Positions 50,408 to 59,932 of a stretch of DNA of 64,000 bases are shown here, piece after piece. The stretch is from assembly GCA_023435305.1 (NCBI GenBank), contig JAEYRV010000045.1:62001-126000 (forward strand), in the 5' to 3' direction. The first letter of the stretch is position 1; the number at the start of each line of letters is the position of its first letter. A program made the translations under genes and the position numbers. The notes beneath the pieces were generated by a model that made no database searches, was not told the origin of the DNA, and worked only from the letters and a program-made list of their open reading frames with translations. Source of the DNA: Bacillota bacterium (lineage in GTDB: Bacteria; Bacillota; Clostridia; Acetivibrionales; DTU013).

Positions 50408-51667
50408 TCATTTCTTTATTTTTACGCTCATGCCATCGCTGTAGCTTGGCTGAGGATCCAGTACGACTGTCTCACCCTCGTTCAGCCCATCAAGTATCTC
50501 CACGTTCATATCGGAATTTATTCCGACTGATACCTTTCTCTGAGCCATCTTGCCGGTGCCCTCATCAACCACGAACACCATCATATTATCATCCTTGTCA
50601 GGTGTTATTGCTTCCATCGGTGCAAGGATTATGCCGCTCTTGTCCACCACTGCTATATCGCAGGTGACGTTCAGTCCGGGCTTCAATACATTTCCGGCGC
50701 CTTCGACGCTGATAAGGATCTCAACCACAGTTTCATTTCCGTTGGAGGTCATACTGGTCACAGCCACCGGAGAAATGCTCTTTACACTGCCTGTTATCTC
50801 GATGCTGCTGTCGATGGCATCCCCTGTCACCCTGACATCCTGCCCGACCGTCACATTTTTTATATCATATTCATTTATCTTTGCCCTGATCTGAAGCTTA
50901 TCGGGATCTATGATCTTGAAAGCGGACTGCACACTGCTGGTGAATGATCCTTCCTGTGCGCTTTTGCTTGCAATGATACCATCCATCGACGCCAGACACA
51001 TCGCATTGATATCATTTATTTTCTTTTCCAGGTCAGATATCTGGATATCCGTCACCTTCAGGCTTTCCTCAGTTGACTTTTTGGAGTTGTCTCTGCTCTC
51101 TATGGCGTTATTGTATGCCAGCTTTGCATTTTTCAGGCCGCTCACGCCCGACTCGGCATCAATGAATGCTTTTTCGGACATATCAAGCTCGGATTTTGAA
51201 ATGGCATTGGCTGCATACAAAGCCTTGTTATCTTCATATGTCTTTTTGGCATCGTTATAATATCTTTCCGCTGCCTTCAGATTGTTCTGCGCCCTTTGTA
51301 CCTCTGCATCCAGCGCCTTTGAATCCAGTGAGATCTGCTGTGTGCTCCTGTTGATCTTCAAAGTCTCAAGCTGGGACTGCAGCGCAGCCATGTCCAGTTC
51401 AAGCAGCTTCTCGCCCTTTTTCACCTGCTGGCCTTCTTCGATCATTACCTTGGTGATCTTCAGCGGTGTATCGAAAAACACTTCCGATTTCTCCACTTCC
51501 TCAATGACGCCGTCTGCAGAAATATATGAAGAAAGATCACCTCTTTCAATTTTGAACACTTGAACGCTGGCTGCATTTCCTCCGGAACCCATAGCCTTCA
51601 TCACCCCGAAGACTATAAGCGCAACTGCAGCAACTCCCATGATAACACCAATGATTTTCTTATTCAT
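50408..51667 (-). CDS. HlyD/MacA-like membrane fusion adaptor
   Basis: The 419-residue protein has one N-terminal membrane helix (about 5-25), a split biotinyl-lipoyl domain (VFFDTPLKITKVMIEEGQQVKKGEKLLELD and MDGIIASKSAQEGSFTSS), a long coiled coil (about 95-215) and a beta-barrel (VGQDVRVTGDAIDSSIEITGSVKSISPV). It joins the permease on the outer face. In a Gram-positive it has no outer-membrane channel to reach. GGAGGTTTACG precedes the ATG. Confidence 0.9.
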   Translation of the reverse strand: MNKKIIGVIMGVAAVALIVFGVMKAMGSGGNAASVQVFKIERGDLSSYISADGVIEEVEKSEVFFDTPLKITKVMIEEGQQVKKGEKLLELDMAALQSQLETLKINRSTQQISLDSKALDAEVQRAQNNLKAAERYYNDAKKTYEDNKALYAANAISKSELDMSEKAFIDAESGVSGLKNAKLAYNNAIESRDNSKKSTEESLKVTDIQISDLEKKINDINAMCLASMDGIIASKSAQEGSFTSSVQSAFKIIDPDKLQIRAKINEYDIKNVTVGQDVRVTGDAIDSSIEITGSVKSISPVAVTSMTSNGNETVVEILISVEGAGNVLKPGLNVTCDIAVVDKSGIILAPMEAITPDKDDNMMVFVVDEGTGKMAQRKVSVGINSDMNVEILDGLNEGETVVLDPQPSYSDGMSVKIKK

Positions 51668-51697
51668 CGTAAACCTCCATCGAATGTCCTGTTGTTA

Positions 51698-52450
51698 CTA
51701 ACCCAATAATTGTGATGACGTGATCATAGAAACCACTCCATAGATCACTCCAACTGCAAATACAGAAGCTGTGATTATATAAACAGTTTTCTTCTTTAAT
51801 TTACTGACTGCAGCAAAACCGATACCCATAACTGCGTATCTCCATATTGCGAATATGTCCAGCTTGACAAGCAGCCCAAGGAGTGCAGGGCTGATATCTT
51901 CAGCCGACACTAGTATCGCAAAGCTCGTCAGCGGTATTGACTGATGAAGATCGTTTGTAAGGTATGATATCGGTATTATAAGCAGTGAATAAAATACCAT
52001 TATTATATTGGAATATACAACCACTGAAAGGTATGCCTTGTATTTGCCCTTCCCTCCAAAGATCTTGAATATGGCAAAAAATATTAAACCCATCAACAAA
52101 GCTGAAGCAAGCATCAGTATTCCTGTAGTTATCAAACCGCTGACACTACTTTGTGATATGCTCTGTTCGATCAATTCCGGTGTCATCTCAATACCCAGCA
52201 GTGATTCCATATAATCTGACGACGCGGCCATCTGCTCTCTGAGCATATCCAGATAAAGGGGCCATCGTATGACGGACGGCAAAACCAGAGCTATTGGCAT
52301 GAACAACAGCCAGAACAGCACTCTTGGCTTCTCTGCCAGTTCATCCATCAGCCTGCCCGGAGAAAAGAACAGCCATATCAGCCTTTTGAAAAAGCCCGGC
52401 CTTTTTATTGCGACTTCCTCATTTATATTTCCCACCTGTAAATCTGACAT
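51698..52450 (-). CDS. Yip1-domain membrane protein
   Basis: The 250-residue protein has five or six helices and a Yip1-like core (FFKRLIWLFFSPGRLMDELAEKPR at the N-terminus; IFKIFGGKGKYKAYLSVVVYSNIIMVFYSLLIIP). Yip1-domain proteins are common beside clostridial ABC exporters, with unknown function. It lies between the ATPase and the adaptor in one operon, which suggests a link to the exporter. AAAGGGTTGAG precedes the ATG. Confidence 0.8.
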   Translation of the reverse strand: MSDLQVGNINEEVAIKRPGFFKRLIWLFFSPGRLMDELAEKPRVLFWLLFMPIALVLPSVIRWPLYLDMLREQMAASSDYMESLLGIEMTPELIEQSISQSSVSGLITTGILMLASALLMGLIFFAIFKIFGGKGKYKAYLSVVVYSNIIMVFYSLLIIPISYLTNDLHQSIPLTSFAILVSAEDISPALLGLLVKLDIFAIWRYAVMGIGFAAVSKLKKKTVYIITASVFAVGVIYGVVSMITSSQLLG

Positions 52451-52479
52451 GATCTCAACCCTTTCAATGTTTATTTAAA

Positions 52480-53214
52480 TCAACCTACCGCCTGAGATTT
52501 GAATTTACTTATCAGATCCCTTGCGTCGATAGGCTCTGACACAATTTCATCACTGGTCAGAAAACCGTCTCTGAACTTGATGACCCTTTTTGTATGCTCT
52601 GCTATATCAGGTTCATGTGTTACGAGTACGATCGTGACACCCTCCCTGTTGAGCTCCTGGAATACTGCCATTATATCCTCTCCTGATGCGGTATCCAGAT
52701 TCCCTGTCGGTTCGTCGGCAAGAATGATGGCCGGACTGTTCACAAGCGCCCTGGCAATGGCAACTCTCTGTTTTTGCCCTCCCGACAGCTCGTTTGGCTT
52801 GTGGTGCATCCTATCGACAAGGCCGACCCTTTCCAGCGCATCCATAGCCTTTTCCCGGCGCTCCTTTTTCCCTGCTCCGGCATAGATCATTGGAAGCTCG
52901 ATGTTCTGCACCGCTGTTATACGAGGAAGCAGATTGAAGGACTGAAAGACGAAGCCTATTTTCCTGTTTCGTATTTTAGCGAGCTCGACATCGTCCAGTC
53001 CTGATATATTTACTCCATCCAGTTCATAATAACCGTCAGTGGCTCTGTCAAGACAGCCGATGATATTCATCAGAGTGGATTTGCCCGAACCCGAAGGTCC
53101 CATGATGGATACGAATTCGCCCTTGGCAATGCCAAGATTCACCTTCTTCAGGGCCTCCACCTGCACCTTCCCGGTATCGTAGATCTTGCCGATATTTTCC
53201 ATTCTAATAATCAT
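52480..53214 (-). CDS. MacB/LolD-type ABC transporter ATPase
   Basis: The 244-residue ATPase has Walker A GPSGSGKST, Q-loop FVFQSFNLLPRITAVQNIELPMIY, signature LSGGQKQRVAIARAL, Walker B IILADEPTGNLD and His-switch VTHEP. The short FQSFNLLP pattern and length are typical of LolD/MacB ATPases that drive mechanotransmission rather than import. It is the first gene of a four-gene operon ending with the permease. AAGGTGG precedes the ATG. Confidence 0.94.
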   Translation of the reverse strand: MIIRMENIGKIYDTGKVQVEALKKVNLGIAKGEFVSIMGPSGSGKSTLMNIIGCLDRATDGYYELDGVNISGLDDVELAKIRNRKIGFVFQSFNLLPRITAVQNIELPMIYAGAGKKERREKAMDALERVGLVDRMHHKPNELSGGQKQRVAIARALVNSPAIILADEPTGNLDTASGEDIMAVFQELNREGVTIVLVTHEPDIAEHTKRVIKFRDGFLTSDEIVSEPIDARDLISKFKSQAVG

Positions 53215-53316
53215 GGTATTACCACCTTCTCACGCATATGTTAAAAAAATATCATATCATGTATCTTACCTAGATACGCAATAACCGGTTGTTTTGTCTT
53301 ACATATTCAATAATTT

Positions 53317-54255
53317 TCACAATTGATTTGTTCTGAAATACTCTCTGGCATCCCTAATGTCGTTTGCTATCTGGTCTGAAAGCTCCCTGGCATCCCTGAA
53401 CTTTTTTTCGTCCCTCAGCTTTTTGAGGAAGAAAACCTCAATATCATTTTTATATATATCATTATCAAAATCCAGTATATGCGTCTCGACCTTGATCGTG
53501 GCCTTATCCTCGAATGTAGGATTATAGCCTACGCTTGTGACACTGCTGTACAAATTGCCATTATAAAGAGTCCTGGTGATATATACTCCATTATGGGGCA
53601 TTAACAGATATTCCTCCGGCTGCAGGTTCGCTGTGGGAAAACCGATCCTTCTGCCAAGTTTCTTGCCGTCTTTTACCTCGCCGGTTATGGAATAATGTCT
53701 TCCCAGCAGTCTGAATACGCTCTCCATGTCGCCCAATGCAACATATTCACGGATGGCTGAACTGCTGACAAGCTCTGAATCTATCTTCACCGGAGGAATA
53801 ATAATAACCTTTATATTGTACTTTTTTCCAAGCTCCTTCAACAGCTCAACATCGCCCTGGCCCATATATCCGAACCTGTAATTGAAGCCTGCCACGACAA
53901 TGCCCGCTCCAAGTCTGTCGAGCAATATCTCCTTTATGAAGCCTTCCGGATCCATTCTTGAATAATTTTCATCAAACTCATCGAAGTATATATAGTCGAG
54001 CTGTGTTTCTCCAAGCAGCCGGATACGCTTTCCTGCAGTTGTCAGAAGGGGCGTGAGAAGCTTCTTCCTGATAATATTTTCAGGATGCTTTGTAAAGGTA
54101 TAGATCATTGATTCAAGACGATTTAGCCTGGCTTCGCTGATCAGCGTATTTACAAGAGCCATATGGCCGACATGCAGTCCGTCAAAGTTGCCAAGCCCGA
54201 CTGCTGTGGTATGACTTGCGAATTTAATATTCTCATTTCCGAAAATCGTTTTCAC
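53317..54255 (-). CDS. ribF: Bifunctional riboflavin kinase/FAD synthetase
   Basis: The 312-residue enzyme has an N-terminal adenylyltransferase domain (VGLGNFDGLHVGHMALV; FNYRFGYMGQGDVELL; SSSAIREYVALGDME) and a C-terminal kinase domain (RIGFPTANLQPEEYLLMPHNGVYITR). It makes FMN and FAD. The GTG start overlaps the truB stop as GTGA. It is the last gene of the nusA-infB operon, a common place for ribF. Confidence 0.95.
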   Translation of the reverse strand: MKTIFGNENIKFASHTTAVGLGNFDGLHVGHMALVNTLISEARLNRLESMIYTFTKHPENIIRKKLLTPLLTTAGKRIRLLGETQLDYIYFDEFDENYSRMDPEGFIKEILLDRLGAGIVVAGFNYRFGYMGQGDVELLKELGKKYNIKVIIIPPVKIDSELVSSSAIREYVALGDMESVFRLLGRHYSITGEVKDGKKLGRRIGFPTANLQPEEYLLMPHNGVYITRTLYNGNLYSSVTSVGYNPTFEDKATIKVETHILDFDNDIYKNDIEVFFLKKLRDEKKFRDARELSDQIANDIRDAREYFRTNQL

Positions 54256-55247
54256 TTCTGTAAGACCCCATTCATGCTATAATAGCAACTAAAAAATTTT
54301 CTCACCTTCAAATATTTCCATTTTCCATTTTCTATAATCATACCCAACGCCGAAAATTCACCGCCGCTGCCATACACACGCACAAGAGTACTATAATCAT
54401 CGGCGTCACTGAGTATCTCGCTGTCTTTCTCCCTACGGCTCCGCTGGAGGTCACTGCTCTCTATAAAAAATGCCTCATCCAGAGGAATCTGCATTCCATT
54501 ACCAAATTTCTTCTCTGAGTCCTCATCCAATCGGCAAGCCGGAAGACTGCTAAATATCCTGTCTACTCCTGTAAGCGCTCTCTTCAACATGCCCTTTTCC
54601 TTAAGCTCTGAAAGCTCCTCCAGTGTATAGGCCTCTGATATATCAAAGGGGCCGGCCCTCATCCTGAGCAGGAAAGACATACAGCCTCCGCAGCCCAGTC
54701 TGTCACCTATATCGGCACACAATGTCCTGATATAGGTTCCCTTTGAACAGTGAACATCGATCAGCGCCCTGACACCCTCCGATCTGTCGATGCTCAGCAG
54801 CTTTGCAGAAAATATCTCAACTTCCCTTTGCTGCCTTTCTATCTCAATACCTTCCCGTGCAAGCTCATACAGCCTTTTCCCATCGATCCGTATTGCTGAA
54901 TGCATGGGCGGTACCTGAAGATACTTTCCCTCGAATGAGGAAACTGCTGCGGCTATTTCCGAATCACTTGCTCTGACCTCGTTTCGGGTGATCATGGTCC
55001 CAGTGGTATCCTGTGTATCCGTCGTGATGCCCAGCGTCAGCTCCGCCCGGTACAGCTTGTCTTTATCCATCATAAATTCTATTGCCCTGGTGGCTCTGCC
55101 TGTGCAAACCGGCAGTACGCCGGCAGCCATGGGATCCAGAGTTCCGGCATGACCGACCCTGCGAACGCCTGTCAGTCCCCGCAATACTGCAACCACATCA
55201 AAGGATGTCATTCCCGGAGGTTTCAATACATTTATTATACCATCCAT
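54252..55247 (-). CDS. truB: tRNA pseudouridine(55) synthase
   Basis: The 331-residue enzyme has NVLKPPGMTSFDVV, the catalytic Asp in VGHAGTLDPMAAGVL, SAIRIDGKRLYELAREG and CSKGTYIRTLCADIG. It makes pseudouridine 55 in tRNA. It is about 30 residues longer than E. coli TruB at the C-terminus, including a Ser/Asp-rich stretch (RRSREKDSEILSDADDYS). It starts next to the nrnA stop and overlaps ribF. Confidence 0.95.
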   Translation of the reverse strand: MDGIINVLKPPGMTSFDVVAVLRGLTGVRRVGHAGTLDPMAAGVLPVCTGRATRAIEFMMDKDKLYRAELTLGITTDTQDTTGTMITRNEVRASDSEIAAAVSSFEGKYLQVPPMHSAIRIDGKRLYELAREGIEIERQQREVEIFSAKLLSIDRSEGVRALIDVHCSKGTYIRTLCADIGDRLGCGGCMSFLLRMRAGPFDISEAYTLEELSELKEKGMLKRALTGVDRIFSSLPACRLDEDSEKKFGNGMQIPLDEAFFIESSDLQRSRREKDSEILSDADDYSTLVRVYGSGGEFSALGMIIENGKWKYLKVRKFFSCYYSMNGVLQK

Positions 55248-55248
55248 A

Positions 55249-56205
55249 TCATAGCATTTCCTTTATTTCATCCAGAAGCATCCTTTTCACTTCCTGCAGC
55301 TGCGTCCCGCTTGCAGTAAAGCCCGCGGCTCTTTTATGCCCGCCTCCCGAGTGCTTTGCAGCCAGTGAAGCGACATCGGCATAATAGTTGGACCGAAGAT
55401 TCACCTTGATATCGCTGTTTCTCATTTGCCTGAGCATAGCCGCCACTTCTACGCCTCTTATATTTCGTGCAATATTTATTATACCGTCACTGTCCTCTTC
55501 CGGTGCCCCCGATCTTTTAATAGCCTCTTCGGTAAGAGTAATGACAGCGGCCTTTCCGTCGAAATACAGCTCAAGCGAATCGATAGCTTCACCGGTAAGC
55601 TTGACCTTCCCATATGAAGCTGTATCAAATACGCGTTTGGAAATATCCGCAATATCTATATCCTTTTCTAAAAGCTCAGCACATATCCTATGTGTCATCG
55701 GAGAAGTATTACTGTATCTGAAGCTGCCTGTGTCAGTCGATATCGCTGTATACAGGCAGATCGCAGCATCTTTGCCGGGATCGACTCCCATTTTCACCAA
55801 CAGCCTATAAATAATTTCACCTGTAGCCGCTGACATCAGATCAACAAGATCGATGTGGGCAAACCCTTTATTTGTCCGATGATGGTCCATATTTACCGTG
55901 ACCCGGGCGTTATCGAATATTTTCCGTCTGGCGCCAAGCCTTTCGATATCACCGCAGTCAAGGGCGATCACCAGATCGTAATCCTTTTCTCCTTCGGGAT
56001 AGACTTGTGCCAGCTCAATGCCGGGCAGGAATTCATATATTTGGGGTATGCTTTCCTCCAAAATAACAGAGACTTCCTTTCCCAGAGCCGTCAGTTCTAT
56101 TGCCAGTGCCAGTGAAGAGCCGAGGGCATCTCCGTCTGCGGCAATATGTGGAAGTATGGCTGCTTTTTGAGTCCCTTTCAATAAATCTGCGATTTTCGTC
56201 AGCAT
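55249..56205 (-). CDS. nrnA: DHH-family oligoribonuclease / pAp phosphatase
   Basis: The 318-residue protein has the DHH phosphoesterase motifs AADGDALGS, ALDCGD, MDHHRTNKGF and the DHHA1 domain with SGGGHKRAAGFTASG. NrnA degrades short RNA and dephosphorylates pAp. The place between rbfA and truB is conserved in Gram-positives. GGAG precedes the ATG. Confidence 0.94.
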   Translation of the reverse strand: MLTKIADLLKGTQKAAILPHIAADGDALGSSLALAIELTALGKEVSVILEESIPQIYEFLPGIELAQVYPEGEKDYDLVIALDCGDIERLGARRKIFDNARVTVNMDHHRTNKGFAHIDLVDLMSAATGEIIYRLLVKMGVDPGKDAAICLYTAISTDTGSFRYSNTSPMTHRICAELLEKDIDIADISKRVFDTASYGKVKLTGEAIDSLELYFDGKAAVITLTEEAIKRSGAPEEDSDGIINIARNIRGVEVAAMLRQMRNSDIKVNLRSNYYADVASLAAKHSGGGHKRAAGFTASGTQLQEVKRMLLDEIKEML

Positions 56206-56216
56206 CAGGTGTTCTC

Positions 56217-56561
56217 CTATTTCCCCTGCAGTGTATCATTTATCAGTTTGTTCAGATAGACGCCGCGTTCAATTGAGTTGTCCAGCTCAAAAAGTATCTC
56301 GGGCGTGTATCTCAGCTTCAGCCGCTGTCCGATCTCGCGCCTGATGAAGCCTGATGCACTCTTCAGTCCCTGTATCGCATTTTTCTTATCGCTCTCATCG
56401 CCAAGTATGCTGACAAAAATCTTTGCATACCTCAGATCCCTGGTTACCTCCGCAGACGTAACGCTGATCATTTTAGGCAGTCTGGGATCCTTGAGCTCAT
56501 TTTGTATTATAGTGCTTACTTCTTTCTTCATTTCTTCCGAAATTCTGTCCGTTCTGTCCAT
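56217..56561 (-). CDS. rbfA: Ribosome-binding factor A
   Basis: The 114-residue KH-like protein shows RISEEMKKEVSTIIQNELKDPRLP, SVTSAEVTRDLRYAKIFVSILG and LRYTPEILFELDNSIERG. It assists 30S maturation. GGAAGGAGTGATATT precedes the ATG. A hairpin terminator lies between infB and this gene and may lower its expression. Confidence 0.95.
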   Translation of the reverse strand: MDRTDRISEEMKKEVSTIIQNELKDPRLPKMISVTSAEVTRDLRYAKIFVSILGDESDKKNAIQGLKSASGFIRREIGQRLKLRYTPEILFELDNSIERGVYLNKLINDTLQGK

Positions 56562-56585
56562 AATATCACTCCTTCCGGAACTTAA

Positions 56586-56625
56586 AAGGCCGGGCAGACA
56601 GTATTACCGCCCATCCGGCCTTATC
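56586..56625 (-). terminator. Hairpin between infB and rbfA
   Basis: AAGGCC and GGGC arms pair with GCCC and GGCCTT (GGAT bulged), then TTTT on the minus strand. It may partly terminate the operon before rbfA. Confidence 0.65.
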
Positions 56626-56648
56626 ACCGCTTTTACTGCTTTTGACTG

Positions 56649-59600
56649 CTATTGGCGCTTGACCTCTTCCATCGTATATGATTCAATGATGTCATTTTCT
56701 TTGATATCGTTGAACCTTTCGACGGAAAGACCGCACTCAAAGCCCTGCAGTACTTCCTTGGCATCGTCCTTGAATCGTTTCAGCGAAGCCAGGCTTCCTT
56801 CATGCACAACGATACCGTCCCTGATAACTCTGATATCGTTGTTCCTGTTTATTTTGCCGTCCAGTACATAGCAGCCTGCTATCGTTCCTACTCCCGACAC
56901 CTTGAATATCTGCCTTACCTCAGTATGCCCCAGTACGACCTCTTTAAACGTAGGATCGAGCATACCCTTCATAGCAGCCTGGATATCTTCTATTGCGTTG
57001 TATATGACCCTGTAAAGTCTCATATCTACGCCTGTATTCTCTGCTGCTTCTGTTACATTGGTACCGGGCCTTACATTAAATCCAATTATTATTGCATTCG
57101 AAACATCAGCAAGCGTCACATCCGACTCTGTTATTGCTCCGACTCCGCCATGGATGACATTGACCCTGACTTCGTTGTTTGACAGCTTCTCGAGTGATTG
57201 CTTCACAGCCTCGACAGATCCCTGTACATCAGCCTTTATGATAATATTGAGATCCTTGACCTTTCCTTCCTGTATCTGCTTGAACAGATCGTCAAGAGTG
57301 ACCCTGGAGGAAACATTCTGCTGCTCTTCCTTCTGCTTGAATCTGCGTTTTTCAACAAGCTGTCTGGCAATCTTTTCATCTTCTATTGCATAGAACAGCT
57401 CTCCTGCTTCCGGTACCTCGGGAAGTCCGAGTATTTCCACCGGAGTTGATGGTCCGGCATTCTTAACGGCATTGCCCTTGTCATCCACCATCGCCCTGAT
57501 CCTTCCGACTGTCGTACCGGAGACTATGGAATCGCCCACATTCAGAGTACCTCTTTGTACGAGAACTGTTGCAAGCGGTCCCCTGTTCTTATCAAGCTTA
57601 GCCTCGATAACAGTTCCCTTTGCCTGTCTGGTGGGATCTGCCTTCAGCTCCAGAACATCTGCTGTAAGCAGTACCATTTCAAGCAGCTGGTCAATGTTTT
57701 CACGTTTCTTTGCAGAAACGTTTACACATATCACATCTCCGCCCCATTCCTCTGAAACCAATCCATGCTGTGTCAGCTCCTGCTTTACCCTGTCCGGATT
57801 GGCGCCCGGCTTGTCGATCTTGTTGATAGCCACGATGATCGAAACATTTGCTGCCTTTGCATGGTTTATAGCCTCGATGGTCTGAGGCATAACACCGTCA
57901 TCAGCGGCAACTACAAGTATGGCTACGTCCGTGACCTGGGCTCCCCTTGCTCTCATGGCTGTAAATGCCTCATGGCCCGGTGTATCCAGGAATGTTATGT
58001 TCCTGCCGTTTATCTTGACTGTATATGCACCTATATGCTGCGTAATGCCTCCGGCCTCACTGTCTATGACATGTGTGGACCTTATAGCATCGAGCAGGGA
58101 TGTCTTACCATGGTCGACATGTCCCATGACTACGACAACCGGCGGTCTTGTTACCAGCTTTTCGGGATCCTCCTGTTCATTATCATCAAACAGGATATCC
58201 TCTTCATTTATAACCACTGCTTTCTCAGTCTTGACACCGAATTCTTCCGATACTACAGTTGCTGTATCAAAATCGATCTCCTGGTTGAGTGTGGCCATTA
58301 TTCCGTAAACCATGAGCTTTTTGATTACTTCTGTAGAGGTTTTCTTCAGCGCTTCAGCCAGATCCTTTACAGTGATGCTTTCAGGTATGGTTATGGAAGT
58401 CAGCACAGCTCTCTTTGGTATGTGCCTGAGCTGTTCCTTTTCTCTTCTCTGCCTGTTGAGCTTCTTCTTCTTTGCATCTGCATCGTCATAAAACTCATTG
58501 AGTATGAAGTCCTCGGAAAGCACCTCAGATACGCCCTTCTTCTCATGCAGACCGATATTGGCCGGCTTGATACGCTTATTGGGTTTGTTCGGCTGTACCT
58601 TTGGAGCCTCTTTCCTCTGCTCCCTCTTTACGTCCTTATCGATATCCTTGCCAATAAATTCACGTCTTGTCTCATTTTTCTGTCCAAGATCTTCCTGAGA
58701 AACAGCAATGTCAGGCTTTGGTATATCAAGCTGCCTTCCCTGGGGTCTGTTGCCCTGGTATGGCGGTCTGTCGCCCTGAGGCCTGTTGCCCTGATACGGC
58801 GGCCTGTCACCCTGGGGCCTGTTGCCCTGGTACGGCGGCCTGTCTCCCTGGGGCCTGTTGCCCTGATATGGCGGTCTGTCGCCCTGCGGCCTGTTGCCCT
58901 GATATGGCGGTCTGTCACCCTGCGGTCTGTTGCTCTGATACGGGGGCCTGTCGCCCTGCGGCCTGTTGCCCTGGTACTGCGGCCTGTCGCCCTGATACTG
59001 CGGCCTGTCGCCCTGGTATTGCGGCCTGTCGCCCTGCGGCCTTGCCGGCTGCGACTGATTTCTGTCCGTTTGAGGCTTATCTGTATTTTTAGCTATATCA
59101 GCCTGCTGATCCTCTTTTATGCCTTTTTCTTTATCTGCCTGAGTATCAGCAGCATCTGCTTTCGATGCAACGGGCACAGCAGTCTCCTGCACGGCCTTAT
59201 CCTGTTTGATGTCGCCTGCAGTCCTGATCGTTTCATCCTGCATTTTAGTCTTTACATCATTTGCTGTCACTTCATTCATATCAGTTTTCATATCCTTTGC
59301 AGGCTCGGTCTTTTTGATTTCAGCATACTCGGCCGCTGCTTCCTTCTTTGCCGGTTTGATATCTGTATTAGCTCCTGTCTGGCTCTTGTCAGCTTCAGCC
59401 GTACGAGGAGATGTCACCGCATTTGCGCCGGGAATGTTTCTTCCGGGTTCCTGCTTTTGAGGCGCATTAGTATTATTGACATAATCGGGCCTGCTCTTCC
59501 TGACAAATCCTGAGAGCAATCCGGAGTTGGCATCCGCAGACCTTACAAAATCATTTCTCCTGTCGTTGTTTCTGCCGCCCTTGGAATCTCCCTTCTGGAA

Positions 59601-59930
59601 GCTGTTCCTTGCTGCATCCCTCTCATCATTCCTGCTGTTGATCACAATTTCAGTTGTCCTGATAATTCTGGGGGCGCTTTTATTGTCTCTTTTGACCTCG
59701 GGCTTCGGCTGTACGGGCGCCGCAGGAGGAGCCTTCTTTTCGTCGGGCTCATCCTTTTTTCCGTCGTGCTTGATCACACCGATATGCTTGTAAAGAGCAT
59801 CCAGCTCATTGTCTTCAAGAAGACTCATATGGTTTTTTACATTGATATCGATCTCCCCAAGCTTCTCCATCAGCCTCTTGCTGGTCGTATTCAGTTCCTT
59901 TGCCAGTTCGTATACTCTAACCTTTTCCAA
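56649..59930 (-). CDS. infB: Translation initiation factor IF-2
   Basis: The 1093-residue factor has an N-terminal IF2_N domain (1-52), a long disordered region (about 60-480) rich in Lys, Ala, Gln, Arg and Pro, a second IF2_N domain (about 515-565) and the G domain with GHVDHGKTS, DTPGHEAF and NKIDKPGAN, then the barrel domains. It places initiator tRNA on the 30S subunit. The linker contains six units of GDRPPYQGNRPQ-type and three of GDRPQYQ, encoded by an imperfect 36-bp repeat. The start is TTG after GGGGGTG, two bases after the ylxQ stop. Confidence 0.96.
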   Translation of the reverse strand: MEKVRVYELAKELNTTSKRLMEKLGEIDINVKNHMSLLEDNELDALYKHIGVIKHDGKKDEPDEKKAPPAAPVQPKPEVKRDNKSAPRIIRTTEIVINSRNDERDAARNSFQKGDSKGGRNNDRRNDFVRSADANSGLLSGFVRKSRPDYVNNTNAPQKQEPGRNIPGANAVTSPRTAEADKSQTGANTDIKPAKKEAAAEYAEIKKTEPAKDMKTDMNEVTANDVKTKMQDETIRTAGDIKQDKAVQETAVPVASKADAADTQADKEKGIKEDQQADIAKNTDKPQTDRNQSQPARPQGDRPQYQGDRPQYQGDRPQYQGNRPQGDRPPYQSNRPQGDRPPYQGNRPQGDRPPYQGNRPQGDRPPYQGNRPQGDRPPYQGNRPQGDRPPYQGNRPQGRQLDIPKPDIAVSQEDLGQKNETRREFIGKDIDKDVKREQRKEAPKVQPNKPNKRIKPANIGLHEKKGVSEVLSEDFILNEFYDDADAKKKKLNRQRREKEQLRHIPKRAVLTSITIPESITVKDLAEALKKTSTEVIKKLMVYGIMATLNQEIDFDTATVVSEEFGVKTEKAVVINEEDILFDDNEQEDPEKLVTRPPVVVVMGHVDHGKTSLLDAIRSTHVIDSEAGGITQHIGAYTVKINGRNITFLDTPGHEAFTAMRARGAQVTDVAILVVAADDGVMPQTIEAINHAKAANVSIIVAINKIDKPGANPDRVKQELTQHGLVSEEWGGDVICVNVSAKKRENIDQLLEMVLLTADVLELKADPTRQAKGTVIEAKLDKNRGPLATVLVQRGTLNVGDSIVSGTTVGRIRAMVDDKGNAVKNAGPSTPVEILGLPEVPEAGELFYAIEDEKIARQLVEKRRFKQKEEQQNVSSRVTLDDLFKQIQEGKVKDLNIIIKADVQGSVEAVKQSLEKLSNNEVRVNVIHGGVGAITESDVTLADVSNAIIIGFNVRPGTNVTEAAENTGVDMRLYRVIYNAIEDIQAAMKGMLDPTFKEVVLGHTEVRQIFKVSGVGTIAGCYVLDGKINRNNDIRVIRDGIVVHEGSLASLKRFKDDAKEVLQGFECGLSVERFNDIKENDIIESYTMEEVKRQ
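58738..59040. repeat. 36-bp coding repeat in infB
   Basis: Imperfect 36-bp units encoding GDRPPYQGNRPQ, preceded by three 21-bp units encoding GDRPQYQ. Codon differences between units show they are not very recent duplicates. The antisense strand is open across the repeats, producing a misleading long frame. Confidence 0.9.
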
Positions 59931-59932
59931 AT

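Noticed and set aside
57765..59513. A 582-codon open frame on the plus strand
   Set aside because: It is antisense to infB. Its Arg/Pro/Val-rich repeats are the complement of the infB coding repeat, and it has no ribosome site or family match.
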